Shown here in pieces: positions 52,859 to 62,542 of a stretch of DNA of 64,000 bases. Origin of the DNA: Micromonospora sp. M71_S20 (GTDB lineage: Bacteria > Actinomycetota > Actinomycetes > Mycobacteriales > Micromonosporaceae). The stretch lies in NCBI RefSeq assembly GCF_003664255.1, contig NZ_RCCV01000002.1, positions 126,501 to 190,500 on the forward strand, read 5' to 3'. The first letter of the stretch is position 1. Every line of letters begins with the position of its first letter. The translations under genes and the position numbers were made by a program. Below the pieces are notes generated by a model. The model did not search any database, was not told the DNA's origin, and saw only the letters and a program-made list of their open reading frames with translations.

Positions 52859-54517
52859 GTGACCACCGCCCCCGGGGGCGGTGGCACGGGCCCGGCCGAC
52901 GGCGGGCAGCCCGCCCGCTCCCGCTCCGGCCCCACGCGCCCGGCCGGCTCCCGGCTCACCCGGGAGGTGCTCGACGGGCTGACCGAGGCGGTCGTGACCG
53001 CCGATCGGGCGGGGCTGGTGACCCTGGTCAACGCGATGGCGACCGCGCTCCTCCCCGAGGTCGTGCCCGGCACGGACCTGCGCACCTGCCCGATACCGGC
53101 CATGGCCCGGTCGGTGGGCGCCGGAGCGGACAGCTTCGACGCCGAACACGGCGGTCGCCGGCTGCGCGGAATACGACGCGACCTGCCCGACGGGCGGCAC
53201 GCCTGGTACGTGCGGGACGTCACCGAGGAACACGCGCGCACCGAGGCGCTGAGTGTCGAGCGGTCCCGGACGACGTTCCTCGCCCAGGCCGGCAGCCGCC
53301 TCGGGCTGTCCCTCCAGCGCGAGCAGACGCTGCGGACCATCACGACCCTGCCCGTGCCCTACCTGGCCGACCTGGCCATGGTGGTCCACCTGCCGCCCCC
53401 GCCCGCGCAGGGCCAGCCGCACTGGATCCGGTACGACGGGGTCGATCCCGCCCCGGTGACGGGGCTGGCGACCTGGTCGCTGACCGGCTCGCTGCCCGGC
53501 CTGGCCGAGGCGCTGGCCGGGCACGCGGTCGGCCCGGCCCCGTGGCCGGACGGGGAGACGGCCGCCCTGTCCACCGTGCTTCCGCCCGGCTTCGGCCGGC
53601 CCGGCACCGTGCTGGTCAGTCCCATGCGGGGTGCCGGACGCACCACCGGCGCCCTGGTGCTGGTCCGCCGCGCCGGGCGGGCCGGCTTCGCCCGGCGCGA
53701 CGTCGAGCTGGCCCGGGAGTTCGCCGCCCGCGCGGGCGCGGCCCTCGGCGCCGCCGAACTCTACGGCGAACAGGTCCACCTGGCCCGGGTGTTGCAGAAC
53801 AGCCTGCTCCCGCCCGACCTGCCGGCCGTGCCGGGCGCCACGCTCGCCGGCGGGTACCGGGCGGCCGGGGACCGGCTGCGCATCGGCGGCGACTTCTACG
53901 ATGTCTTCCCCATCCCCGGGGGCGCGATCTTCGCCCTCGGGGACGTGGCCGGCAAGGGCGTCGGCGCGGCCGTCCTCACCGGGCGGGTCCGCCAGTCCCT
54001 GCGGACCCTGCGCCTGGTCGAGCAACGGTCGCTGGAGTTGATGCGGCTGCTCAACCAGGCGCTCTTCGACGCCCCGGACGCGGCCCGGCGCAACCAGTTC
54101 ACCACCCTGCTGCTCGGCACCCTCGACGCCGCGCCCGACGGCGGGTGCACCGTCCGGATCGCCGGCGGCGGCCACCCGTCCCCGCTGCTTCTCCGGGCCG
54201 ACGGTGGGGTCGCCCCGGTCGCGGTCGGCGGGATGCCCGTGGGCGCGCTCGCCGCCGCCCGGTTCGCCGAGGCCGAACTCCGCCTCGTCCCGGGCGAGCT
54301 GCTGCTCGCGTACACCGACGGGGTGGTGGAGGCGCGCGGCGGCCCCGGCGGCCAGGAGATGTTCGGCGAGGAACGGCTGCGCGCGGCGCTGGCCTCGGCC
54401 GCCGGGGCGGCCCCGACCGCGCTGGTCGACCGGCTCCTCGAAACCGTCGACGAGTGGCTCGACGGGCAGAGCCAGGACGACATCGCGATGCTGGCCGTCG
54501 CGGCGGCACCGCCCTGA
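52859..54517 (+). CDS. SpoIIE-type PP2C phosphatase with PAS and GAF domains
   Basis: 552 residues from GTG 52859; a GTG at 52805 is in frame but overlaps its own GAGGAG. A PAS-like domain (LTREVLDGLTEAVVTADRAGLVTLVNAMAT) is followed by a GAF-like domain and the PP2C domain. The metal motifs are intact: GGDFYD (Asp345 region), GDVAGKG, TDGVVEAR, QDDIAM. It would dephosphorylate anti-sigma antagonists. A 14-codon frame (52818-52862) ends over the GTG. Confidence 0.9.
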   Translation: MTTAPGGGGTGPADGGQPARSRSGPTRPAGSRLTREVLDGLTEAVVTADRAGLVTLVNAMATALLPEVVPGTDLRTCPIPAMARSVGAGADSFDAEHGGRRLRGIRRDLPDGRHAWYVRDVTEEHARTEALSVERSRTTFLAQAGSRLGLSLQREQTLRTITTLPVPYLADLAMVVHLPPPPAQGQPHWIRYDGVDPAPVTGLATWSLTGSLPGLAEALAGHAVGPAPWPDGETAALSTVLPPGFGRPGTVLVSPMRGAGRTTGALVLVRRAGRAGFARRDVELAREFAARAGAALGAAELYGEQVHLARVLQNSLLPPDLPAVPGATLAGGYRAAGDRLRIGGDFYDVFPIPGGAIFALGDVAGKGVGAAVLTGRVRQSLRTLRLVEQRSLELMRLLNQALFDAPDAARRNQFTTLLLGTLDAAPDGGCTVRIAGGGHPSPLLLRADGGVAPVAVGGMPVGALAAARFAEAELRLVPGELLLAYTDGVVEARGGPGGQEMFGEERLRAALASAAGAAPTALVDRLLETVDEWLDGQSQDDIAMLAVAAAPP

Positions 54518-54598
54518 CCGGCCGAACCGTCGCGGCCGGACGTGCCCGACCCCTTGGCGGAGCCGTCGACGCGGGAACGCGTGCTCCCTACGCCCGGG

Positions 54599-55171
54599 TC
54601 AGGCCGACCTGGCCACCCGCGGGGCGTCCCCCGGCCGCTCCTGCGTCGGTAGACCGACCGGGTGCTCGTGCGGCACCGCCGGCCATGGGTCGGCGGCCTC
54701 GACGGACTGCACGGAGGCGTTCCGGTGCCGCGCCGCCTCGTCGAACTCCCGCATGCCCCGCAGCAGGGCCTGCCGCCCCTCGTCGGTCATGTCGGCGAGG
54801 ATCGCCGCGAGCTGCTGGCGCCGGTCGTCCCGCAGCTCGGCGAGGAGCCGGCGGGACTCGGGGGTGAGGTGCAGCGAGATCTCCCGCCGGTCGAACCGGC
54901 CGGGCTCCCGTTCCAGCATGCCCGCCGCCACCAGGCGGTCGCAGAGCCGGCTGGCGGAGGAGAGCAGCATGTCGAGCCCGGTGGCCAGGCCGCGGAGGTT
55001 GATCCCCTCGTGCTGCTCGACCAGCATGATCGCGCGCAACTGCGCGCCGGAGACGCGACTGGTCGTCCGCTCCCGCGCGGCCTCCCAGACCGTCAGCAGG
55101 GCGTCCGCCACCGTGTCGAGCTCGACGGCCATACTCGTCTCGGGTCCGGAGGGACCGTGCACATCCGCCAT
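54599..55171 (-). CDS. MarR-family transcriptional regulator
   Basis: 190 residues. The winged helix is evident: AQLRAIMLVEQHEGINLRGLATGLDMLLSSASRLCDRLVAAGMLEREPGRFDRREISLHLTPESRRLL. ATG 55129 (MAVELD) is an alternative start. The last 30 residues are a Pro-rich tail. It is divergent from the second phosphatase gene, 57 bp away, and probably controls it. Confidence 0.87.
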   Translation of the reverse strand: MADVHGPSGPETSMAVELDTVADALLTVWEAARERTTSRVSGAQLRAIMLVEQHEGINLRGLATGLDMLLSSASRLCDRLVAAGMLEREPGRFDRREISLHLTPESRRLLAELRDDRRQQLAAILADMTDEGRQALLRGMREFDEAARHRNASVQSVEAADPWPAVPHEHPVGLPTQERPGDAPRVARSA

Positions 55172-55228
55172 GGTGGGCCCGAGACTACTCCGAATCCACA
55201 GGTCTGGGCTCGTGACGAGGGAGTGACG

Positions 55229-56359
55229 ATGAGCGAACCGGTCAACCGGGCACGGCAGGTCCTCAACGAGGCGCCCGCCGACCTGCTGCTGGACCGGATC
55301 GCCGGCGTCCTGGCCGCGGACTACGGGATCGCCCGGGTGGAACTGCTCCAGGTCGACTACCGGCTGGCGGCGCTGCTGCCGCTCGTCGGGGACGAGCCCG
55401 TCACCGCGCCGGGGCACCCCGCCTGGCGCTGCTTCGACCACCAGGCGCCGATCGTCGCCGACGACACCGGCTACGTCCCGGTGTCCATGCGCGGGGAACG
55501 CCGCGGCGTGCTGGTGGTGACTCCCGCGCCGGCCCGGCCGGCCGCGCTCGACGAGCTGACGGAGATCGCCACCGCGCTGGCCCACGAGATCGCCGCGGTC
55601 ACCGCGGGCACGGACGTGTACCGGTCCGCGCGGCGTAGCAGGCGGCTCACCCTCGCCGCCGAGATGCAGTGGGAGATGCTCCCGGGCCGCAGCCGGACCC
55701 GCCCGTCGTTCAGCCTCGCCGGGCAGCTGGAACCGGCGTACGCGGTGCGCGGCGACAGCTTCGACTGGTCCGACGACGGCACCCGGGTCTGGTTGGCGAC
55801 CATCAACGGCATGGGCGAGGGGGTGGCCGCCGCGATGCTCACCTCCCTCGCCACCCACGCGCTGCGCAACGCCCGCCGGTCCGGGCTCGGCCTCGCCGAC
55901 CAGGCGGCCCTCGCCGACCAGGCGGTCTACGACCTGCACCGGGGAGACCAGCACCTCGCGGCGCTGCTGATGGAGCTGGACCTGCGCTCGGGGCTGCTCA
56001 CCGTGGTCGACGCCGGGTCGCCCCGCCTCGTGCTGCTGCGCGACGGGCAGGTCCGGGAACTGCCGCTGGAGGCGCAGTTCCCGCTCGGCATGTTCGAGGC
56101 CACCGACTACCGGGAGCAGCGCTTCGAGCTGTGCCGCGACGACCGGCTCTTCGTGGTCAGCGACGGCGTCATCGACGCCACCGGGCAGGACGTCCGCTAC
56201 GGCGAGACCGCGCTCGACCGGTTCCTGCGCCGGACCGGACCGATGGAGCCGCTGGACGCCGTCCGCTCGCTGATCGGCGACCTGCGCGCGTTCGTCGCCG
56301 GCGACCTGACCGACGACGCGGTGGTGGTGTGCCTGGACTGGACGGGCCCGAAGGACTGA
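55229..56359 (+). CDS. GAF plus SpoIIE-like PP2C domain, Asn at a metal site
   Basis: 376 residues. Residues about 15-125 are GAF-like, residues about 140-375 the PP2C domain. Asp176 and Asp179 (RGDSFD), Asp312 (SDGVID) and Asp362-363 (DDAVVV) are kept. The motif that reads DAMGHG or DVAGKG in active members is NGMGEG, so Asn193 replaces the metal-binding Asp. Activity may be lost or altered. The nearby first phosphatase has all residues. Confidence 0.87.
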   Translation: MSEPVNRARQVLNEAPADLLLDRIAGVLAADYGIARVELLQVDYRLAALLPLVGDEPVTAPGHPAWRCFDHQAPIVADDTGYVPVSMRGERRGVLVVTPAPARPAALDELTEIATALAHEIAAVTAGTDVYRSARRSRRLTLAAEMQWEMLPGRSRTRPSFSLAGQLEPAYAVRGDSFDWSDDGTRVWLATINGMGEGVAAAMLTSLATHALRNARRSGLGLADQAALADQAVYDLHRGDQHLAALLMELDLRSGLLTVVDAGSPRLVLLRDGQVRELPLEAQFPLGMFEATDYREQRFELCRDDRLFVVSDGVIDATGQDVRYGETALDRFLRRTGPMEPLDAVRSLIGDLRAFVAGDLTDDAVVVCLDWTGPKD

Positions 56360-56391
56360 GCGTCCGGCCGGCGACGGCGGGCTGGCGGCGC

Positions 56392-57873
56392 TCAGTACGC
56401 CCCGCGGCTGTTGACCACCGCGCCGAAGGTCTTCCAGAGGATCGTCAGGTCGGCCGCGAGCGACCAGTTCTCCACGTAGTAGAGGTCGAGCCGGATGCCG
56501 TCCTCCCAGCTCAGGTCGGAGCGGCCACTGACCTGCCAGAGCCCGGTCATGCCGGGCTTCACCAGCAGCCGACGGGCCACGTCGCCGTCGTAGCGGGCCA
56601 CCTCCGAGGGCAGCGGCGGGCGGGGGCCGACCAGGCTCATGTGCCCGAGCAGGACGTTGACCAGCTGCGGCAGCTCGTCCAGCGACCACTTGCGCAGCAG
56701 CCGCCCGATCCGGGTCACCCGCGGGTCGTCGCGCATCTTGAACATCAGGCCGTCGGTCTCGTTGCGGGCGGCCAGCGCGGCCAGCAGGGCGTCGGCGTTG
56801 ACCACCATGGTGCGGAACTTGTAGACGCCGAACTCCCGCCCGCCCTGCCCGACCCGGGTCTGCCGGAACAGCACCGGCCCCCGACTGTCGATCTTGATGG
56901 CCAGCGCGATGGCGGCCAGCAGCGGCAGCAGCAGCGTCAGGGCCACCGAGGAGACGGCCCGGTCGACGAAGCCCTTGACCAGCTTGCGGGCCCCGCGGAA
57001 CTCGGGCGCCTCGACGTGGATCAGCGGCAGGCCGGCGACCGGCCGGGTATGGATGCGCGGGCCGGCGACGTCGGTCAGCGCCGGGGCCACCACCAGGTCG
57101 ATGCCGGTGCCCTCCAGCTGCCAGCCGAGCCGGCGCAGGCGGGTGGCGGTCAGCTCGCCGGAGGCGGTCACCGCGACGGTGTCCGCGCCGATGGCGGTGG
57201 CCGCCTCGGGGATGCCCCGGAACGACCCGACCACCGGCACGTCGCCCAGCCGCTGCGCGACCGGGGCGAGCAGCGCGTCCGGGATGCAGGCGCCGACCAC
57301 CTGGTAGCCCGCGTACGGCTCGCGCCGCAGGGTGTGCACCAGCTCCAGCACGTGCGCGGTGTCGCCGACCACCAGCACCTTGCGCGACCAGCCGGCGCCC
57401 TCGGAGCGCGCCCGGTGCAGCCGCTTGCGGGCGGCGAACCGGGCCAGTTCCAGGCCGAGCATGCCGACGGCGAACGAGATGCCGAGGAATCCCCGGGAGA
57501 CGCCCACGTCGGCGATGTAGCCGGCGATCGCGATGCCGCCGGCGAGGCGCAGGCTGGCGGTGCCGACCCGCCGGTACTCGTCGGCGCCGTAGCCGAGGAC
57601 GCGGTCGTCGTAGCAGCGCAGCACCCGCAGCGAGACCAGCCAGGCGAGGACCAGCCCAGGGGCGACCAGGACGTACGGGATCTTCGAGCCGCCGGGGGTG
57701 TCGCCGCCGAACCGGGCCACGTATCCGACGAGCACGGCGACGGTCAGGACGGTGGTGTCCAGCACCACCAGCGAGCGGACGTAGGCGCGCTCGCGGGTGC
57801 GGGCCGGCCCCGGCCGTGGCTCGTCCGGTCTCGACGACGTGCTGGCGGGGGTCAACAGCGTCGCTGAGGTCAC
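56392..57873 (-). CDS. exopolysaccharide polyprenyl glycosylphosphotransferase
   Basis: 493 residues from GTG 57873, which follows GGGGAGG. Four or five N-terminal membrane helices, a CoA-binding-like domain ([18 protein letters not shown]) and one helix ([19 protein letters not shown]) precede the sugar transferase: [61 protein letters not shown] and [23 protein letters not shown]. It transfers the first sugar phosphate to a lipid carrier. No other polysaccharide genes are adjacent in the window. Confidence 0.93.
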   Translation of the reverse strand: MTSATLLTPASTSSRPDEPRPGPARTRERAYVRSLVVLDTTVLTVAVLVGYVARFGGDTPGGSKIPYVLVAPGLVLAWLVSLRVLRCYDDRVLGYGADEYRRVGTASLRLAGGIAIAGYIADVGVSRGFLGISFAVGMLGLELARFAARKRLHRARSEGAGWSRKVLVVGDTAHVLELVHTLRREPYAGYQVVGACIPDALLAPVAQRLGDVPVVGSFRGIPEAATAIGADTVAVTASGELTATRLRRLGWQLEGTGIDLVVAPALTDVAGPRIHTRPVAGLPLIHVEAPEFRGARKLVKGFVDRAVSSVALTLLLPLLAAIALAIKIDSRGPVLFRQTRVGQGGREFGVYKFRTMVVNADALLAALAARNETDGLMFKMRDDPRVTRIGRLLRKWSLDELPQLVNVLLGHMSLVGPRPPLPSEVARYDGDVARRLLVKPGMTGLWQVSGRSDLSWEDGIRLDLYYVENWSLAADLTILWKTFGAVVNSRGAY

Positions 57874-58086
57874 CGGCCCTCCCCACTTCGGTCGCCGACG
57901 GCCCGTACGACGGGCCCGGGTCGCGGGTCGGCCGTAGGGGCACCAGGACATCGTGCCCCGGCGACCACGCTCGCCGATTGCTTCGGACGCATTACCGTCA
58001 CTACTTTCCCCGAGGAACCCCTTGCGGGGAAAGGGCCCACGGCACCGGATCCCGTGCGGCGGTTCCGCCCCGCGCTACGTTGCGGC

Positions 58087-59826
58087 TCAGGCCGGGGCCT
58101 TGCGCAGCGCGATCGCCTTGAGGAAGATGTCGCCGATCTTGGTCGGGTCCTCGGTGACGAAGGCGCCTCCGCCGGTGACGTCGGTGATCGACTTCAGCTC
58201 GGCCTTGCTCACGTCGCTGCCGATACCGATGATCACGACCTGCACCGGCCGCTCCGGATCCTTGATCTTGTTCAGCTCGCCCAGCAGCTTCTGCTGCGTG
58301 ATGCCGTCGGAGTCCTCGTTCTTGCCGTCGGTGAACAGCACGATCGAGTTGACCCGGCCGGGCTCCCAGTTCTCCTGCACCTCTTGGTACGCCGCCAGCA
58401 CTGTGTCGTAGAGGCCGGTGTCGCCGTCCGACGACCGGATCGAGCCCAGGGACTGCTCCAGCTTGCCGCGCTGGCGGGACAGCGGCCCGATGGCGAGCAG
58501 TTCCCGGTGGTCGCGGGGACCCACCAGCTGGGTGGAGAACGTCCAGAGACCGATCGACCAGGAGTCGTCGAAGAGGTTCAGCCCCCGCCGGGCCGCCTCG
58601 ACGGTCACCTGCTGGCGGGTCGCGTTGCCGGCGTTGGCCACCTTCTCCTTCATCGACCCGGAGACGTCGATGACGGCGAGCATCCGGCCGGACTGGGTGG
58701 CGATCGACCAGCTGGAGACCGCGCGCTCCATGGCCTGCGGGTCGAGCCCGCCCGGAGCCGATCCGCCGCCGTTGGCCGGCGGGGCCGGCGCGCCGCCGGC
58801 CGGGCTGGGCGCGCCCTGCGGCGCGTCGAAGCCCGCGCCCCAGTTGCCGTCCGGCGCGCGCAGCGACCGGCTCGCCAACTGGTCACGGAAGTCGTCGGTG
58901 ACGAGCACCTCGTAGAGCACCCTCGCCGCCGCCGCCTTGGCCGGTTCGATGCCGGGCAGCACCGCGTACGGGTAGTCCAGCGGCGCGGGCGCCGGCTCCA
59001 GGTAGAGCGCGGCCAGCCGCACCGGCGGCTTCTTGCTGTTGTACTGGATCACGTCCTCTTCCGAGAGCGCCGCCGCACCCAGGCTGCTCGCGATCGTCGT
59101 GGGATCCGAGGCGGTGGGGAACCGGGCGAGCAGGTCCGGCCGCAGCGCCGAGCGGTCGGTGGCCAGCGCCCGCAGCGCGGCGACCTTCTCCTTCTCCGCG
59201 TCGGGGCCGCCGGAGGCGCTGGCGGCGGCGGTCAGCGAGAGCAGACCGGACAGGCCGGCGGCGTCGCGGGTCGGTTCGACGATCCCGGTGCGCAACGGCT
59301 TGTCGCTCTGCACCTGCTGCAGGAGCTGGGTCCAGCTGAACTTCTTCTGCGGCCAGCCCAGCCGCGTGGCGATCGGCTCCGGCATCGCCACGACCACCGG
59401 GCTGCGCGCGATGGACGCCCCGTTGCCCGGCTCGAAGGCGGTGGCGCCACCGGTCTTGAGCCGCAGCAGCCAGGTGGAGGAGTCGGGCACCCAGACGTCC
59501 GGGCTGACCGACGTGCCGCTGGCCTGCCCCACGCCGGCCAGGGTGACGCCGTGCTTGGCGGCGACCGTCGCGGCCACCTCGACCGGATCGGACGCCGCGA
59601 CGTTCACCGCGATGCAGGTGCCGCCCACCGCGGCGCCGTCCTTCACCCACCGCGCGGCGGCGGCGTCGACCGCCGGGGCCAGCTCGGCCGCGACCGCGAC
59701 GGACAGCTCGATCCGCCCCGAGCAGTTCGGTTGCGCCAGCTGCTGGTAGCCGAACCAGCCGCCGGCCGTGACGGCGAGGACGCCCACGGCAGCGGCGGCG
59801 GTGGCTGCGTGAAGATTCGTACGCAT
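58087..59826 (-). CDS. secreted/anchored solute-binding-like plus von Willebrand A protein
   Basis: 579 residues from ATG 59826 (ATG 59856 also possible). One N-terminal membrane segment. Residues about 35-340 resemble a periplasmic-binding-type fold (IELSVAVAAELAPAVDAAAARWVKDG, SPDVWVPDSSTWLLRL). A Pro/Gly linker follows, then a vWA domain with the metal-adhesion motif DVSGSM and FTDGKNED. The vWA domain binds other proteins through a metal ion. The function is unknown; the same arrangement is common in actinobacteria near polysaccharide genes. Confidence 0.85.
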   Translation of the reverse strand: MRTNLHAATAAAAVGVLAVTAGGWFGYQQLAQPNCSGRIELSVAVAAELAPAVDAAAARWVKDGAAVGGTCIAVNVAASDPVEVAATVAAKHGVTLAGVGQASGTSVSPDVWVPDSSTWLLRLKTGGATAFEPGNGASIARSPVVVAMPEPIATRLGWPQKKFSWTQLLQQVQSDKPLRTGIVEPTRDAAGLSGLLSLTAAASASGGPDAEKEKVAALRALATDRSALRPDLLARFPTASDPTTIASSLGAAALSEEDVIQYNSKKPPVRLAALYLEPAPAPLDYPYAVLPGIEPAKAAAARVLYEVLVTDDFRDQLASRSLRAPDGNWGAGFDAPQGAPSPAGGAPAPPANGGGSAPGGLDPQAMERAVSSWSIATQSGRMLAVIDVSGSMKEKVANAGNATRQQVTVEAARRGLNLFDDSWSIGLWTFSTQLVGPRDHRELLAIGPLSRQRGKLEQSLGSIRSSDGDTGLYDTVLAAYQEVQENWEPGRVNSIVLFTDGKNEDSDGITQQKLLGELNKIKDPERPVQVVIIGIGSDVSKAELKSITDVTGGGAFVTEDPTKIGDIFLKAIALRKAPA

Positions 59827-59990
59827 GCGATGGCGGCCTGCTGACACGGTGACCATCTTGCGGACCCGCCGGGACGACTGCCACGGGCCGTTCGGACGAA
59901 AGTTACGCAGGAGAAATAGTTGATCGCCAAATCGCTACGGTGAGTGACGACATCGACCCGTGGCGTCGATCTCGCGGACATGATGGCTGG

Positions 59991-61028
59991 TCAGGGCACC
60001 ACACAGGTGGGGCTCATCACAGCCACCGGCTCCCCGACCGGGGCCGGGACGCCGGTGCCCGGGTCCACCCGGAGGACCCGGATCATGTCGGCCCGCTCGT
60101 CGGCGACGTAGAGGTGCTCCCCGGCCAGGGCGAAGTGCCGCGGCCACTCCCCGCCCGTGTCCACCTCGGCGACTAGCTCCGGCAGCTCGCCGGCGACGGC
60201 GAAGACCGCGACGGTGCCCACCCCCCGGTTGGCGACGTAGAGGAAGCGTCCGTCCGGCCCGACCGCGATCTCCGACGGCTGGACGGGCCCGGGCCGGTCG
60301 CTGGCCTCGACGCGGCCCCGCTGGTGCAGCGCACCGTCGCCGGTCAGCTCGTAGGCGGTGACCGAACCGTCCAGCTCCCCCGCCACCCAGCAGCGCCGCC
60401 CGCCCGGATGCCGGGCCAGGTGCCGGGGACCGACGCCGGCGGCCGTGCGCACCCGGGGCGCCCGGGGCACCAGCCGGCCGGAGGCGGCGTCCAGGTCGTA
60501 GCGGTAGATCGAGTCGGTGCCCAGGTCGACCGCGAGCAGCGGGCCCCGGCCCGGGTCGGGGTTCACCATGTGGGCGTGCGCACGCTCCTGGCGCTCCCGG
60601 TCCGGCCCGTGCCCCTCGTGCTCCACCAGGTCACTGCGCTCGTCGGGCACCCCGTCGGGGCCGAGCGGGAACACCGCCACGCTGCCGCCGCCGTAGTTGG
60701 CCACCACGAGGTGGCCGCCGTCCGGGACGACCGCCAGGTGGCAGGGCTCCGCGCCCCCGGTGGGCCGGGTGCCGAGCGGGGTGAGGTCGCCGCCGGCGCC
60801 GACGCGAAAGGCGCTGACCTGCCCGTCGGGCAGCTCGTTCACCGCGTAGAGCACGGGCAGCCGCGGGTGCCGGGCGAGGAAGGAGGGCGAGGGGGTGACC
60901 GCGACGGTGCCGAGCGGGGTCAGCTCACCGGAGACGGGGTCCCGCCGCGCCGCGACGATGCCGGCGGCCCGGCCCCCGCTGTGCGCCGTGTAGCCGCCGA
61001 TGTGGACGATCTCGTCCTGACCTGTCAC
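59991..61028 (-). CDS. lactonase-family beta-propeller (6-phosphogluconolactonase type)
   Basis: 345 residues, cytoplasmic. A seven-bladed propeller of the YbhE/Pgl type: FLARHPRLPVLYAVNE, EPCHLAVVPDGGHLVVANYGGGSVAVF, HAHMVNPDPG, GPRHLARHPGGRRCWVAGEL, QPSEIAVGPDGRFLYVANRG. The family includes 6-phosphogluconolactonase. Many relatives have unknown substrates, so the activity is probable only. Confidence 0.85.
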   Translation of the reverse strand: MTGQDEIVHIGGYTAHSGGRAAGIVAARRDPVSGELTPLGTVAVTPSPSFLARHPRLPVLYAVNELPDGQVSAFRVGAGGDLTPLGTRPTGGAEPCHLAVVPDGGHLVVANYGGGSVAVFPLGPDGVPDERSDLVEHEGHGPDRERQERAHAHMVNPDPGRGPLLAVDLGTDSIYRYDLDAASGRLVPRAPRVRTAAGVGPRHLARHPGGRRCWVAGELDGSVTAYELTGDGALHQRGRVEASDRPGPVQPSEIAVGPDGRFLYVANRGVGTVAVFAVAGELPELVAEVDTGGEWPRHFALAGEHLYVADERADMIRVLRVDPGTGVPAPVGEPVAVMSPTCVVP

Positions 61029-61160
61029 CGTATCCGCCTTCCGCCGATTCCTCCGTCGATCCCACCAGCCTTCCCACCCGGCCGCCCGCTTAGCCCCGAA
61101 AACCCCGCCCGATCGCGGCGGTCCGGCCGCGGGACACCGCCGGGGCGCCGCCGCTCCGGC

Positions 61161-61763
61161 TCAGGCCGCCGGCACGGGCTCGCCGCGCTGCCGGGCCACG
61201 TGCTCGACCAGCGCGATCAGCACCTCCTTGCCGGACTGCCGGTCCCGCGCGTCGCAGAGCACCAGCGGCACGTCGGGGTCGAGGTCCAAAGCCTGGCGTA
61301 CGGACTCCAGGTTGAACCGGCGGGCGCCGTCGAAGCAGTTCACCCCCACCACGAACGGGACGCCCCGCTGCTCGAAGTAGTCGATCGACGGGAAGCAATC
61401 GGCCAGCCGGCGGGTGTCGGCGAGCACCACCGCCCCGAGCGCGCCGAACGCCAGCTCGTCCCAGAGGAACCAGAACCGGTCCTGGCCCGGGGTGCCGAAG
61501 AGGTATACCTGGAGGTCGTCGTTGATCGTGATCCGGCCGAAGTCCATCGCCACCGTGGTGGTCGACTTCGCCTCGACGCCGGAGAGGTCGTCGGTGCCGA
61601 TGCCGGCACCGGTCAGCACCTCCTCGGTCTGCAACGGCCGGACCTCGCTGAGCGCGCTCACCAGCGTCGTCTTGCCGGCGCCGAACCCGCCGGCGATCAG
61701 GATCTTCAGCGCGAGCGGGATCCGGGAGCCGGATCCGGTTCGGTCACAGCGCACGGAGTCCAC
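61161..61763 (-). CDS. cvnD: conservon GTPase-like protein
   Basis: 200 residues. ILIAGGFGAGKTTLVSALSEV is the P-loop, VAMDFGRI switch 2, GTPGQDRFWFLWDELAFGA the next block, VGVNCFDG the base-recognition region (in place of NKxD). It is the last gene of the cvnABCD unit and starts within the end of cvnC. Such complexes act at the membrane like a simple G-protein signalling system. Confidence 0.93.
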   Translation of the reverse strand: MDSVRCDRTGSGSRIPLALKILIAGGFGAGKTTLVSALSEVRPLQTEEVLTGAGIGTDDLSGVEAKSTTTVAMDFGRITINDDLQVYLFGTPGQDRFWFLWDELAFGALGAVVLADTRRLADCFPSIDYFEQRGVPFVVGVNCFDGARRFNLESVRQALDLDPDVPLVLCDARDRQSGKEVLIALVEHVARQRGEPVPAA

Positions 61764-62133
61764 TGACCACCGCCTTGAGGATGTCGTCGTCGGGCAGGTA
61801 CGCGGCGGGCGTCGGCTGGTGCACCGCGACCAGCCCTCGCGCCAGCAGGTCGCCGAGGAGCACGCGGACCACGCCCACCGCGAGGTCGAGGTCGGCCGCC
61901 AGCTCCGCGACGGGGACCGGTCGGGCGGCCAGCTCCACCAGGCGCCGGTGCTCGGGGTGCAGCTCCGGGTGGACGGTCGGGTCGGCGGCCGCCTCGGCCA
62001 GCACGTACGCGACCAGGTCGAAGCCGACCGCGCCCGACCGGACCCGGCCGCCGGTGAGGGTGTAGGGCCGCACGACCGGACCGGCGTCGTCGTCCAGCCA
62101 CTCGTGCTGCGGCCCGGGCGACTCAGCCCGCAT
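61744..62133 (-). CDS. cvnC: conservon DUF742 protein
   Basis: 129 residues. PYTLTGGRVRSG is the family start, and a winged-helix-like part follows (RRLVELAARPVPVAELAADLDLAVGVVRVLLGDLLARGLVAVHQP). It overlaps cvnB by 11 bp and cvnD by 20 bp. DNA binding has not been shown for these proteins; it probably links CvnB and CvnD. Confidence 0.92.
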   Translation of the reverse strand: MRAESPGPQHEWLDDDAGPVVRPYTLTGGRVRSGAVGFDLVAYVLAEAAADPTVHPELHPEHRRLVELAARPVPVAELAADLDLAVGVVRVLLGDLLARGLVAVHQPTPAAYLPDDDILKAVVSGLRAL

Positions 62134-62542
62134 CGGCGGCCCCCGCCGTCGTCCGGGCCGGCGCGCTCAGGTTCTCCCCGACCCGCGTGACGAGCATCGC
62201 CATCTCGTACGCCACGAGGCCGATGTCCGCGTCCGCCTCGGCAACCACGGCCAGGCAGGCGCCCTGCCCGGCCGCGGTGACGAAGAGGTACGCGGACTCC
62301 ATCTCCACCACGGTCTGCCGGACCGCCCCGCCGGCCACCTGCCGGCTCGCGCCCCGGGCCAGGCTGGAGAAGCCGGACGCCAGCGCGGACAGGTGCTCGG
62401 CGTCGGCACGGTCCATCCCGGCGGAGGAGCCGATCAGCAGCCCGTCCGCCGAGAGCACCACCGCCTGTCGGGCGGGCGGCACCCGTTCCACCAGCTCGTC
62501 GAGCAACCAGTCGAGATCGGCGCTCTGCCTCGTCGGATGCAT
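62123..62542 (-). CDS. cvnB: conservon roadblock/LC7 protein
   Basis: 139 residues, one roadblock/LC7 domain (LDWLLDELVERVPPARQAVVLSADGLLIGSSAGMDRADAEHLSALASGFSSLARG). It is the likely GTPase-activating-type partner of CvnD. Its ATG shares a base with the cvnA stop (TGATG). Confidence 0.93.
   Translation of the reverse strand: MHPTRQSADLDWLLDELVERVPPARQAVVLSADGLLIGSSAGMDRADAEHLSALASGFSSLARGASRQVAGGAVRQTVVEMESAYLFVTAAGQGACLAVVAEADADIGLVAYEMAMLVTRVGENLSAPARTTAGAADAG

Noticed and set aside
54599..57943. Minus-strand frame of over 1,100 codons from the sugar transferase to the MarR gene
   Set aside because: Only its last 190 codons (MarR) are a real protein; the rest is antisense to the second phosphatase and out of frame with the transferase.
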